In this document: positions 1 to 9,843 of the stretch, in pieces
Numbering within the stretch: the first letter of the stretch is position 1
How the letters are laid out: each line of letters starts with the position of its first letter
Source of the DNA: Phoronis ovalis
Taxonomy: Eukaryota; Phoronida; Phoronidae
DNA length: 14,923 nucleotides
Assembly (NCBI GenBank): GCA_028565635.1
Contig: JAOXYB010083054.1
Location: 7,997-22,919, forward strand
Reading direction: 5' to 3'
Made by a program: the position numbers and the translations under genes
Notes under the pieces: model-generated
What the model was told of the DNA's origin: nothing
Database searches by the model: none
Seen by the model: the letters and a program-made list of their open reading frames with translations, nothing else

Positions 1-711
1 TTGAGTGACTTTAACATATTTCTAAGGCAACAGATAGGTGAACTGTATGCTGTTTAGTAATATTATGATGTGCAGGCGTTAGAAATGTAACATTAAGCAC
101 CATTATAAGTATCTGCACTACATGAGTCAGCGGCACTGTGGGCATTAATGACAGTTGCAACATAAAACTCAGTAACCTTTCTGTACATGGGTATACTTTG
201 TACATTTGGAGGCATTATGCTAAAGATCATTGGGAATGATAAATGTGCTCAATAAAAAAAGTTGTTAAGGCCAGATTTAAAAAAATGTTTGTTTGACATA
301 GCTCGACAGGGTCCTAGTATATTGGGTCAGTAGGAAGGTAGATTTTTATTAATTTAAAATGTATGAATGTGCATGCAGCATTAATATGATCTGTATGAAA
401 CATGTCCGTATAGTTGCATGTAAAACATCTATTTAAAGGCAGTACAGTGGCAGTTTTACTTCACTTTTTTTCACTGTACAATTTCTATAAATGTTACGAA
501 CACAAAAAGACAGAGTTTCAGGAATAAAAATTTTGAATAGGAGCCTGTTTATCAGTTTGGTCAGGCTTATTTTTAATTTTAGCCTAAAGGTGCAATATTT
601 AAGGCATTTGATGTGATGTGAAAAACCCATTTAAACTTGTCCAGAATAGACATTATGATTGATAAGCAAATAAAATTTCATATGCACTTTCATGTTCTAA
701 ATTTATTTTAC
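1..711. other. AT-rich non-coding DNA (intron or intergenic)
   Basis: No coding potential is supported here. Short open frames on both strands, including a 64-codon frame on the - strand at 11-205 and a 65-codon one at 433-630, are AT-rich, lack splice-site context and encode no motif I recognise. CpG is present at an ordinary level for this window (for example near 74, 129, 302, 405 and 496). The last hundred bases may hold a further, badly decayed unit of the tandem array that follows: an A-rich TTTCA word at about 672 sits one period before the first clear unit. Nothing else stands out. Confidence 0.5.
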
Positions 712-1215
712 TGTTGTGCATGCACCATAAAACAGGAGGTATTTTTGTGTAAGAAGTTCAGACCAATTTCCGTTACTTTATTGGGTATTAATAACTTCTT
801 TACAAAGTGTTATGCACGCACCAGAAAACATGCCAGTTATTTGTGTGTAATAAATGTAACATCCTTTTCCAACATCGTGTTGTATTAATTTATTCGCAAA
901 TTGTTGTTCATGTAGCAAAAAAATGCCTATTATGTTTTTCGTACAAAAAAGTATCGAGATCAATTTCCAATGTTTTTATTGGCTTTACTAAGTTGTATTT
1001 GTTTACCTACTGAGCGTATTATCGTTACGAATTAGCATGCATGCACTGAAGCGCTTGCTATTTCTTGTAACTATAAAAGGAATAAAATCCATTTACAATG
1101 TTTTTGTAAACCTGGAGTAACTTTCGCAATAAAAATTGTGTAACATGTCAGTTAATGTTTGTGTACAAGGTACAGGATCAATTTTTAATGTTTTAGTAGC
1201 CTGTATGTTAGTTTG
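712..1215. repeat. Degenerate tandem array, period about 97 bp, at least 5 units
   Basis: Two short modules recur in register. Module B (CAATTTCC followed by an AATGTTTT-like tract and TATTGG) begins at 764, 863, 961, 1089 and 1179, giving steps of 99, 98, 128 and 90 bp. Module A (TGCAYGCACC, then AAAACATGCC and a TTTGTGTA word) is clearest at 712-753 and 808-851, where the first 25 aligned positions match at 21, and is weaker at about 902-940, 1038-1070 and 1139-1166. The units are strongly diverged, so this is an old minisatellite or satellite remnant. Two + strand open frames of 83 and 68 codons run through it, but they follow the repeat rather than any recognisable protein. A possible extra copy lies near 1391-1421. 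Confidence 0.55.
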
Positions 1216-2084
1216 TAAACCATATGTTATTTCAATTGATCTCTCTGTAATGATTAAACCACAAAGTTACTTTTTATAGTTCCCACTTCCCACTATGAGT
1301 CATAATCATTTAATTTATTTACCATAAATGGTGGTTTTGTTTATTGTTTAGCAATATTGACCTTAAATAACCTCGAGCCTATTAAAAAGTTGGGTACAAG
1401 GATAGTTACATTTTTATAGGAGTGGACAAATGTATTATCATCCTCTGCTCAAATACTTGGATAATAGATACTTAGAAAATAAGTAATTGTACCAGTTTAC
1501 TAGTGACTCTGCACATCACCTTGTCTTTTAATTTAATTAATACGAATACTATGCAGGTACATATTGGGTGTCAACATATAGAGCATTGATTTTTTTTTTT
1601 ATGTCTAGATATACAGACCATTAATTTTTCTGACATCCTCATATTTAGTTCACTTTTTGCTGTTTGTCATCGTCAGTGTGTGATTAAACCTTATTATACC
1701 ATACAGAAGCTGAAAGCAATTTACTTGTGTGGGAGGTCCTGCACCTTTCACTGTAGGCCTGACCTACTTCCGTACGATAAAAAAAAAATGTGAGTAGTAA
1801 TGATACTAAAATTAGACTTGCCCTGTCTGGATAAGCACAAAATTTGCGATTTTAATTGCTGCGGAAAACTTAATGAAGGCAACTGAGAGCACATTCGCTC
1901 CTGTATTATAGGCGTGATTGACAATTATTCAAGAAGGAATAACAATAAACTTACTGGATGTTTAATCTAATTGCTTGCTCGTTGTGGTGGTAGCTCAGGA
2001 AACAAACCTGAATATGAAGTGCACTTGAGTCTTTTGGTTAAAGTCACCACATCCATTAGAATTTCTTGTTTTTGTACAATCAGA

Positions 2085-2100
2085 TGACCTCACTTGACCT
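2085..2100 (-). promoter_or_regulatory. DR4-type nuclear-receptor motif
   Basis: Two perfect TGACCT hexamers (2085-2090 and 2095-2100) are separated by the 4-bp spacer CACT. On the - strand this reads AGGTCA-N4-AGGTCA. A direct repeat with four-base spacing is the classical site for RXR heterodimers with thyroid-hormone-receptor or LXR-type partners. The motif is certain; use as an enhancer site is inference, because a pair this short can arise by chance in 15 kb. Confidence 0.3.
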
Positions 2101-2417
2101 TTCACTAACCACCAGAAAGAATTTTTGTTTTTATTTTTGGCCAGTTAATTAGTTTTAGCTGTAACTGCAATTTGATCTGAACATACTGCCGCAAGGCATG
2201 GGTGTTTTACAAACAGTAGAGGAGATATCAAAAGCAGCCATACGCACTTGTATCCGAGTTGCAAACTACAAATTTTTTTACATCACATGAACAAGAATAC
2301 AATTATTCACATATATCCTCATACATCCTGTAGTGTTGTTTTACGAGTATTTCTGTTGCCTCGCTGTATTTGTTAATGAAATTATTTTGTATGATGTTGT
2401 GCTTGTTATTACTTTAA

Positions 2418-2463
2418 CATTCTGACCAGAAGAAGCCCATTCTGACCAGAAGAAGCCCATTCT
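2418..2463. repeat. 20-bp tandem duplication, 2.3 copies
   Basis: The unit CATTCTGACCAGAAGAAGCC is present perfectly at 2418-2437 and 2438-2457, followed by six more matching bases (2458-2463). The lack of divergence indicates a recent slippage or duplication event, and copy number is a likely length polymorphism. Confidence 0.95.
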
Positions 2464-2600
2464 TCCCAGTACATGTGCCTGTTGAAAACATTGCAGCATG
2501 ACCTTCTGGCAATAAAACCAGCATTAAATCTGCAGCAAATGGTTACACTGTTTTCTCAATGTTAAAAGTTTGCCTCGTGCTCTGGTAGTGTCTATGGATG

Positions 2601-2620
2601 GTATATTTTAGTATATTTTA
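2601..2620. repeat. 10-bp tandem duplication
   Basis: GTATATTTTA occurs twice head to tail without mismatch. It is a minor AT-rich slippage repeat. Confidence 0.9.
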
Positions 2621-4208
2621 GACCACTGCAACATGCATTTGTAGATAATACTACAGAAAAAAAGTTGCCTTTTCAGTATTTATAACCAGAATTCCCACAA
2701 AATGTATTTGTTCGAATGTTACACTACATGATATTCTGCAGACAATAGTTTCAGACGACTAGATCAATATGTATTGATGGACCACTTTGTATAGAACTAT
2801 GTTATGATAAATGTCAATGAAATCCACTTGAGTACTGCCTGTTTCCCTTGTTACAGACAATAAACAGTGCAGAAAAACACACAAATACTGAAATCCACCC
2901 TCAGTTCGAACAATGTTCAATGAGTCTATATATTCTGCAACCTCTGAAGTGCTGTATTTTTTCTACTTCTGGAAGGAAACTTTTTCTACAGTTTTGATGG
3001 AAAGTGTTTTGCTTTTAGCCATTTATACTGCGAAAAGTAGTTTTCCTAAATCGGACATGCATTGATAATGAGGTACATCCAGCTGGTTATATGAAAAATG
3101 TTTCTTGATTAAAGTACAAAATGTCTTCTATTTTATTGGTAAAAAGTAGTTGAGCTAGATTGGCAATGACTTAACCTGACCTTGTATTGCTCACATATTA
3201 CATTGCATTATCTAAGTCCTCAGACCTTTATGTTTAATTCCCCTGACACTAATTTAGTGTTACTATTAGCAAATGCATCACTTTAATAACCCGTAATTTT
3301 GCAGTTAACTTAATCACTAAGAAATGTTGAAAAACCATAAGAATTATTATGATATATGCGTGCATACTGTAAAGTTGCCAGATTCTTGGGTGGAAAACAA
3401 ATTTTTGGACAATTTCTGTTGGGAGCAAAGGTACAAAGGCGGAAGACCCAAACTGGAATCCAGATGCTTGACATGCACATGCATAGAGGTTGTGAATGAT
3501 TAGTATAGTTGGCAGGCTTAGAGTATTTTAACAAAGAAAACTATCAAGAACAAATGTTTTGAACTGTCTCTTGTAGGAGTTGTTACTTGATTTGTCCATA
3601 TTTGTGAAATGTTTTGCTGTATTTCCTGTTTAAGCTGGTAACTTTTGTGCTTAGTCATTAGAATTAGACCTCTGTATAGCTCTAAAGGTATTCAATAGAT
3701 TGCCAATGGGGGTCTGGTATGTGATGTTATAAATTATGACTGCTTGATTATAAGCAATATAGACTAATCCTTAAACCTAGTAACAATAATAAAATTGAAG
3801 TATAGTATATTAAAATCATTGCAGCATGGTTATAAATAGCATATTACTATAAATCTTTAATTGGTGTTTCTAGTAATTAAATAGAAGTATCAATATTTTA
3901 AATTCTAAATCTGGTATTTATAGACATTATTTACTCCCCTACAATCAGGTAACTATAGAAACATGTATCAGGTTTTAAGAAGATTTAGGATTGCTTATAA
4001 ATCATATGGAATCATAACTAATGTTTAGCATTATTAACATTTTCAAGTTTTAGAGTCTTAAAATGGTAGTTATAAATTATACACACTAATCTATAATCTC
4101 TGCTTGTCATTTATTATATTCTTGTCCTGTAAACACATAGTAAATAAATATATGGGTCATCCATTATTGACCACTATTCCTGGAATCTCATTATGTGCTA
4201 ACAGACTG

Positions 4209-4277
4209 TTGCATAATAAAATAGTTCTGTTATGTATGTAGCTGCATTATGCAATATATGTAATTAGTATTATGCAA
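4209..4277. promoter_or_regulatory. Cluster of three C/EBP-like ATTATGCAA words
   Basis: The nine-base word ATTATGCAA occurs inverted at 4209-4217 (as TTGCATAAT) and directly at 4246-4254 and 4269-4277, three times in 69 bp. TTATGCAA fits the loose C/EBP and PAR-bZIP consensus (TTNNGCAA). The first and third copies also form a 10-bp inverted repeat (TTGCATAATA with TATTATGCAA). Regulatory function is inferred only from clustering. Confidence 0.25.
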
Positions 4278-5365
4278 AGGCTGGTGTTGTGTGTAATGGT
4301 TTTTGTTTGTTTCAACTTGGCCAATAATATGAATGATATGTGTCTTTAGTTTTCTCAAGCCAATCACCCTGTTTATCAAACTGCTTTTAGAAATCTATTA
4401 CTTAACCTTTAGGTCTATTTTATATTGCAGTTGTTTTCTTTACAAAACTCAAATTATGAAATTAGTGTAATAAAATCTACCTAGCTAGTTATAACAAACA
4501 AGATACCTAAGATGCTGAAATATGCGTTGCACAATTTTATAATAAAAAAACATAGGTGGCTATGTTTGTGGATTGTACACACTGGAGACATGTACCAAGG
4601 TTCAATTCATCACACAAAATCAATGAATTGGACATTATTTTAATTTCATTATGTACACCTTTTTGGGTCTGAATAGCCTCAGTCAGAGGATAAACATCTT
4701 GATATGAATAATGCAGAATACATGATTACTTGCGGTCACTGAGCAGCTGAATATATGATGCATTGTTGTAACTATTGATATTGTATATGGAGTTAACAGC
4801 TAACACACAGTAATTTACGATTACTCTTGTGATAAGCCCACATGTAGAGATATTGTTAAAGGAGAGGTCCACCCCCTCTTTGGTCCCTCTTTTATGGTGT
4901 GGTTTCACAGGTAAACACTTAAATGCCATTTTTGCTATAAATCATATTTTACACCCTTAGAAATTAGTAAATAATTTTACTGCCAAGAAGTTTACTAAAG
5001 CTCTCATGATGAGTTATCATAAATGCTAAACAATTGGGTATTTTTGTTATAGGAAGTATTAAAAATATCTTAAACTTATCCTGATAGCCACAGCTGGTGT
5101 CCTGTTTTCTGCTGCACATCATTTTTCTGACATTATTACATCAATTTAATCTAATTTATACTTTGGCCTGATATTCTGAGTATCACTGGTTTATTCCATT
5201 GATAAGTAATTGCTGTGGGACTTTGTGACATGGAAGAATTAATTGTACAGGTTCTCCTGTGATGTTTATAAATAGTTTATGGACAGGTAATAATCTGCTG
5301 TAAATTCAAAATTCTTCCGATGGTATTTGTTTCGCTTCACACCGTTTTCAATTCAATATGAAAAA

Positions 5366-5432
5366 ATGAATGAAAAAATCATCCAATCCTGTTTTTTAAG
5401 CTGAAATAGGATTGGATTGTTTTTGTATTTAT
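5366..5432 (+). ncRNA. Candidate intronic microRNA precursor hairpin
   Basis: The 67-nt segment folds into one unbranched hairpin. The arms are 5366-5395 and 5403-5432 around a 7-nt loop (TTAAGCT, 5396-5402). The core is a perfect 10-bp stem, ATCCAATCCT at 5381-5390 with AGGATTGGAT at 5408-5417. Of 30 arm positions, 23 are Watson-Crick, five are G.U (5368/5430, 5372/5426, 5379/5419, 5391/5407, 5395/5403) and two are mismatched (5373/5425, 5380/5418). Weak pairing continues to about 5360/5438. All five wobbles are G.U only if the + strand is transcribed; on the - strand they become A-C mismatches. This matches the sense of the exon at 12557. About three helical turns, small loop and single mismatches suit a metazoan pre-miRNA. 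I recognise no known family seed. It could instead be a short fold-back element. Confidence 0.4.
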
Positions 5433-6427
5433 CTCTGTTTTGAAGTGATCACAGTGGCATATAAACCAGGCCCAACAGAATATTTGTAACTATGTCACAA
5501 ATGGCTTCTTTTGTGTTTCAATAATATCAGAGTATATATATGATGTTTGTTGAATAAGTGCATTCAACCTGATGTGTTATTTTGCCTAATATAATGGAAA
5601 ATTGAGGCTATGTGGGGAGACTTTAATATGGCCAGCTATATCCTAGTATTAAAAAAGCGGTCTACATTGTTTAATTCACCTTTGAACTTATTCCAATAAC
5701 ATAATATCAGTCGACACAACTAAATTATCTTTTGGATGAGTTAGTAAAAAGCATGTAGTCATCTGGACAAAAAACTAGAAAAAAACAATCTCAATGCAAT
5801 TTCCTTTTGGCCTCTTAAGACCTACCTATAGAGCTATTGTTCACATTAGCATTGTACTACAACCATGCAGAATGGAGTAAATACCCAGAGGCCTTGTTAG
5901 CCCACTGCCATTAACAATAACTATGGTCTAGGTCATTGATTCTCTATTGACTAAATAAATGGGAGGGACATAGCAGAGAAGGGGGAAAATGTTTAGTTAC
6001 ATTTAAACTCCTCTGTCCTCCAAGTTTTTGCCATTTTGATGCCTTCTGCTGGACACATGTGCATAATTGAAAACCTATTACATTCCTTCTTTTGTTTTTC
6101 TAAAGGATATGTGCTTACTGGAGAAATATGCATGTGCTCATAATCCATGAGTAAGTTAGTTATTTCAGTTACTGTGTTATTTATGAATTCATAAACATTA
6201 AATTCCCATAGTTTAACCATGAATAAAATATGCTATAGCATGTTTTAGATTCCTGACAAAAGAAAATGATACAGCCAGTGTGGCATTGTGTATTTGTATC
6301 TATGATTGGCATTTATATTTATTTCAGTGGTGTTTAATGTTGTAACCTAATTATCAGCAGTCCAGGTGTGAAGTATTTTGTTTTTCATGCCTATAATAAT
6401 GATTCTTTGATTAAGTAGTATTGTTTA

Positions 6428-6437
6428 TGATGCATCA
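6428..6437. repeat. 10-bp palindrome TGATGCATCA
   Basis: A perfect dyad, TGATGCATCA. It overlaps a separate 7-bp hairpin stem, GCATCAA (6432-6438) with TTGATGC (6447-6453) around an 8-nt loop. It lies about 50 bp before the longer palindrome at 6490. Confidence 0.6.
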
Positions 6438-6489
6438 ACATCTTCCTTGATGCCTGGTTATATTTAGGTGTCTGTGTGCTTTCAAAGAC

Positions 6490-6505
6490 ATGTAATGCAT
6501 TACAT
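6490..6505. promoter_or_regulatory. 16-bp perfect palindrome with TAAT-GC-ATTA core
   Basis: ATGTAATGCATTACAT is a perfect dyad. Its centre, TAATGCATTA, is TAAT and ATTA separated by two bases, the P2-type arrangement bound cooperatively by dimers of paired-class homeodomains; ATGCAT is also a POU-type half-site core. The palindrome is certain, and protein binding is inference. Confidence 0.35.
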
Positions 6506-9315
6506 ATTTAATCCTGTATAGTTTTAATGAAATTAACCTGTTTGATAGCCCTTAAACAGTCTTGAAAAGCAGCAGAAACTTGTTTAAAAGGAGAACATGG
6601 AACTAAAATAAATTGTTTTTTATTTTGGCTTTGTCTGACATCAATGCATGGCAGAGATCCAATGTTTTAGCAATAATGAAACAGTAGCTACTAAATTTAC
6701 ATAATGATAAATCATAGTGAATTATAGTATGTATTCTGAGCATGTGGCCACTTGCTTGAAATTATCTAATTGAACTCTTGCTATTTATTTTAGCTAAAAC
6801 TGATAAAAGATCTCCAGTTGTTGACACTCCCTGTGTGATAAATTTATTTTGAACTTCAATGCTGTGCTGTGTATGATATTAGTTTTAAAACAAACTTTAT
6901 TAACCCTGATTTTGAGATAAAAATAATACCCTGTAATATAATCTCCTTTCCCCTAAAGAGCCTCTGTACTGTGGTATTTCATTAGGATCATTATCCCTCA
7001 CAGTACCTCAGAAATTGAAAGGTCAACATGGCTCCTGTTGTGAGCCTCAACCCATTAACAAGGTTCTAATCTAGGCTAGTCAATAGCTTATTCAGGCAGT
7101 TTGAATACTGCATGTAATAGTAGCTTTGTTATGTTAATAGGCAACAGTCTATGGATTGGAAGCCTTAACAGTTTAGTCCTGACTCATTTATAGTCAGTTT
7201 TCTCTTTAACTCAGTGTATTAACTTGATTTTAAACTCGAGTATCACTGATATTCAATAACTGGAGAGGATTTTTTTTTTGATTTTTAGCAGGGTGGATAT
7301 TTTGGGATTGTCTGGTGTGGAATTTGGTGAGTTTTGTTACTGATTTTATATAAATTTTGGTGTTCAACATTGATTCAGATGGCCTGTTTTTAACCTTTTA
7401 AGTTATATGGTCTACCCTGAATGTTTAATCTTCCACATCAAATCAGTAATCTTCTGTTGATTTTAACTGACCAAGATCTTTAAATGGTCACCATCTCCTT
7501 CAACACTGGTAAATTAAAAAAATATTTAGTTTAATATGTGGCTTTTTCACATTGCCCTGTTGCCTATATTGGATCAAGTATTAAAACCCCAACCAACTGA
7601 CTACACAGCATTTGTGGCACTGCTTAGTCTGCTTACACCATTGATCTTCCTTCCATGATGAGGTGTTATTTATACTTTCTTTTTCAACTTGGTATTTTAC
7701 AAATTCATAGCATTCTAAGCATTTCTGGTGCCATGCATGTAACAGCTATATTTATACCACATCTTGAGAAAATATGTCTTGTGTGATTAATAATAAACAA
7801 TTCCTATAAATAATATAAAACCTTTTCTAATTAAAACCTGTCTTGCAGACACTTTTAAGAAGGAAGGAAGTTAACTTTAAATGTATTCTTTTGATTAGTG
7901 CCAGTCAGTTGTGTTGATACTGGGAGGCAAGTGGGTGTAATAATGATACAGGGGTCAGTAGCTGCATCCTTCTATGACTCAGATTAGCACAGTTATCATA
8001 AACCACAAAATAATAATAAATTTAATCTAGATTGAAAATAGTATATATTTGCCAAAGCTTATTAATAAGGTCTTAGGACGAGATCAGCCTACTTTTTATG
8101 GTGTTATTGACAAATAGACAGTTTTTTGTACTCAGCAAATTTCAGACCCGTGATGGTAATAGACACACAACTGATACATGTCCAAAAGATTCTAGCACCC
8201 GGTGATTGATGGTTGTATTTAGGCCCCAAACTAGCATGAGAATTTTCTTTATATTTACGTTAAATAGATACCCAGGTGTATTGTGTTTTTGTTTAGCCTA
8301 GTATTTAATCTGTGTAGGCATCATATTTAAGATGTTTGTCAAGTCTTTAAGTACAAATACTCTTAAGAATAAAATCAGCTATTATAAGACATGAGGTCAT
8401 TGAAATTAAAATATGGAACCTAAAATTTGGTTCATCCGTGCTGTGAGGTAGGTACCCTTGTTGAACACAAACTTTCTCAGGAAAGTCTCTGGGGTCATCT
8501 TAACTGAACCAATAGTAGCATATTTTAACCTGTGTGCTATTTTGTAACAAGGTCTTTCAAAAGGTAATGGCAATTTAATTATGAGTAATACTTGTTGAAA
8601 TCTCTCAAGTGGAAAACCACAAGACAGATGTCAGCTATGTTAGGGTTATAGAGCTGGCCTATTGTTTGGGCAGACAGATGGTATGTGAGTAGGGTTCATG
8701 AAATGTAGATAAAATTAAACTAACTGGATTTTGCCTAGCAACATTAAGTACCTCTGCCCTTTATCATGGTTGGTACTAAGCATTGATTTGTTTATAATTG
8801 AGTAAGCATCAGGTGCTTTTTTGGACTGATTGTTAATATTAAACACACTGGAATAAAAAATTTTTTAAATGAACTAAGAAATTATTGTTAATAAATTTAT
8901 AATTACTGTCCACTTTGACCATAATTTAACAGTTTAAATTAAGTTGTATGATAGCTTGTTTTAAAAGTAGAAAGAATTGATTAAGTGTGATGAACAAGTA
9001 ATTTGTGTTAATTTATGACATGTATATATTTTCAATTGAATTATCAGCTGGATAATTTATAATTTATCACTATGTCCAAGATGACCATAAACTGGATTAT
9101 AAACGAGGTCATTAAGTATGTGTTTTATAAGCCTGTTTTGATTATCATCATTAATTACACATTCATTACCCAGCATACACTGGTCTATTTGATAGTGGTT
9201 TTCTAATTAATTTCTGCACTGACATTTATTTTTAATATAGCATAGGGATACAGCATTGCACGCGAGATTACATTTGACGCACCATGAGATAACAATGCAT
9301 AAATCATTTACGAAT

Positions 9316-9339
9316 TTACCCTCTTATGATCAGAGGTAA
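9316..9339. repeat. Short imperfect inverted repeat
   Basis: TTACCCTCT (9316-9324) pairs with AGAGGTAA (9332-9339) apart from one bulged base, around the 7-nt spacer TATGATC. It lies in the CpG-richer patch at 9240-9450. It could be a dyad binding site; no more can be said. Confidence 0.4.
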
Positions 9340-9806
9340 TTTGTAATTGAATTATTCAAATGAATATAATTCATCATATCTCTTGACGTCTCTGGTTATT
9401 GGGTATTTTATAATGTTTAGTTTCGGCAATGTAGGCTAGTATCGTGTATGGTTGTATGGGGTCGAGTGGAAAAGCAACAGGGACATTTTTCAAATCCATA
9501 TGGTAGAGTTTTTATTGTTTGACCATTTCAGTGATGGGCCACAAGTGATTATAGGCACTATTTATTTTATGCAGTATCGAAATAATTAGATGCCCTCTGT
9601 TTTAATGTTATTTTGTCGGCTTGATGAAAGTAATCACTATAAGATCATGTCAAATATAAAATAGTACTAAAATATTTTATTACCTGGTACAATGGGTCTT
9701 AACTGGTAATTATTTTATGCTTATGACATTCTTTGAAACCATGTTATAATCCACAAGCTACTTTAGATCCTGTTTTACAGCATAATTTGTATGGATGGGT
9801 GTAGTC

Positions 9807-9814
9807 ATGCAAAT
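9807..9814 (+). promoter_or_regulatory. Consensus POU octamer ATGCAAAT
   Basis: A perfect match to the canonical octamer bound by Oct/POU-domain factors, 30 bp before the 31-bp duplication. A single 8-bp match in 15 kb is weak evidence of use. Confidence 0.25.
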
Positions 9815-9843
9815 GATATATTCTTTATGTAACTATTATTTAA

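Larger units (their letters stand above)
1216..3323. other. Non-coding stretch, probable intron
   Basis: No exon could be supported. CpG is present at ordinary density, unlike the next 4.6 kb. The stretch contains two small perfect tandem duplications (2418-2463 and 2601-2620), a DR4-type hexamer pair at 2085-2100, a weaker one at 3167-3182, and a weak multi-stem fold at 1984-2050, each listed separately. A 42-codon open stretch at about 2164-2290 was examined and not accepted because it has no convincing splice sites. Confidence 0.5.
3441..8078. other. CpG-depleted intronic domain
   Basis: Reading by eye, CpG is absent from 3441 to about 4524, scarce to 5713 (for example near 4525, 4733, 4818, 5318, 5331, 5343, 5657 and 5712), then occurs once (7237-7238) between 5714 and 8078. 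The first 3.4 kb, of similar base composition, carries several times more CpG per kb. Loss of CpG with TG and CA retained is the usual mark of long-term germline cytosine methylation. No exon was found: all open frames are short, and the longest (75 codons, - strand, 5993-6220) has no recognisable motif. The domain holds the hairpin at 5366-5432, the bZIP-like cluster at 4209-4277 and the palindromes at 6428-6505. Confidence 0.6.

Noticed and set aside
11-205. 64-codon open frame on the - strand
   Set aside because: AT-rich, no start context, no splice support and no recognisable motif; expected by chance in 15 kb.
433-630. 65-codon open frame on the - strand
   Set aside because: Composition is that of the surrounding non-coding DNA, and the peptide shows no domain.
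637-1013. 83- and 68-codon + strand frames and a 61-codon - strand frame
   Set aside because: They overlap the 97-bp degenerate tandem array, which explains the run of similar open sequence.
1072-1080. Consensus TATA box TATAAAAGG
   Set aside because: It lies inside a decayed repeat unit with no downstream coding sequence or other core-promoter element.
2164-2290. 42-codon + strand open stretch containing LPQG, reminiscent of a reverse-transcriptase motif
   Set aside because: Four residues are not enough; the neighbouring conserved reverse-transcriptase motifs are absent and there are no splice sites in frame.
4550-4615. tRNA/SINE-like boxes (TGGCTATG and GGTTCAATTC)
   Set aside because: The sequence around GGTTCAATTC does not form a T-stem and there is no acceptor stem; likely coincidence.
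4726-4929. 67-codon open frame on the - strand
   Set aside because: No motif or splice context; part of the CpG-poor intron.
5993-6220. 75-codon open frame on the - strand
   Set aside because: Longest frame in the CpG desert but with no CpG at all, no domain and no flanking exon signals; coding exons here would be expected to resemble 12557-12680.
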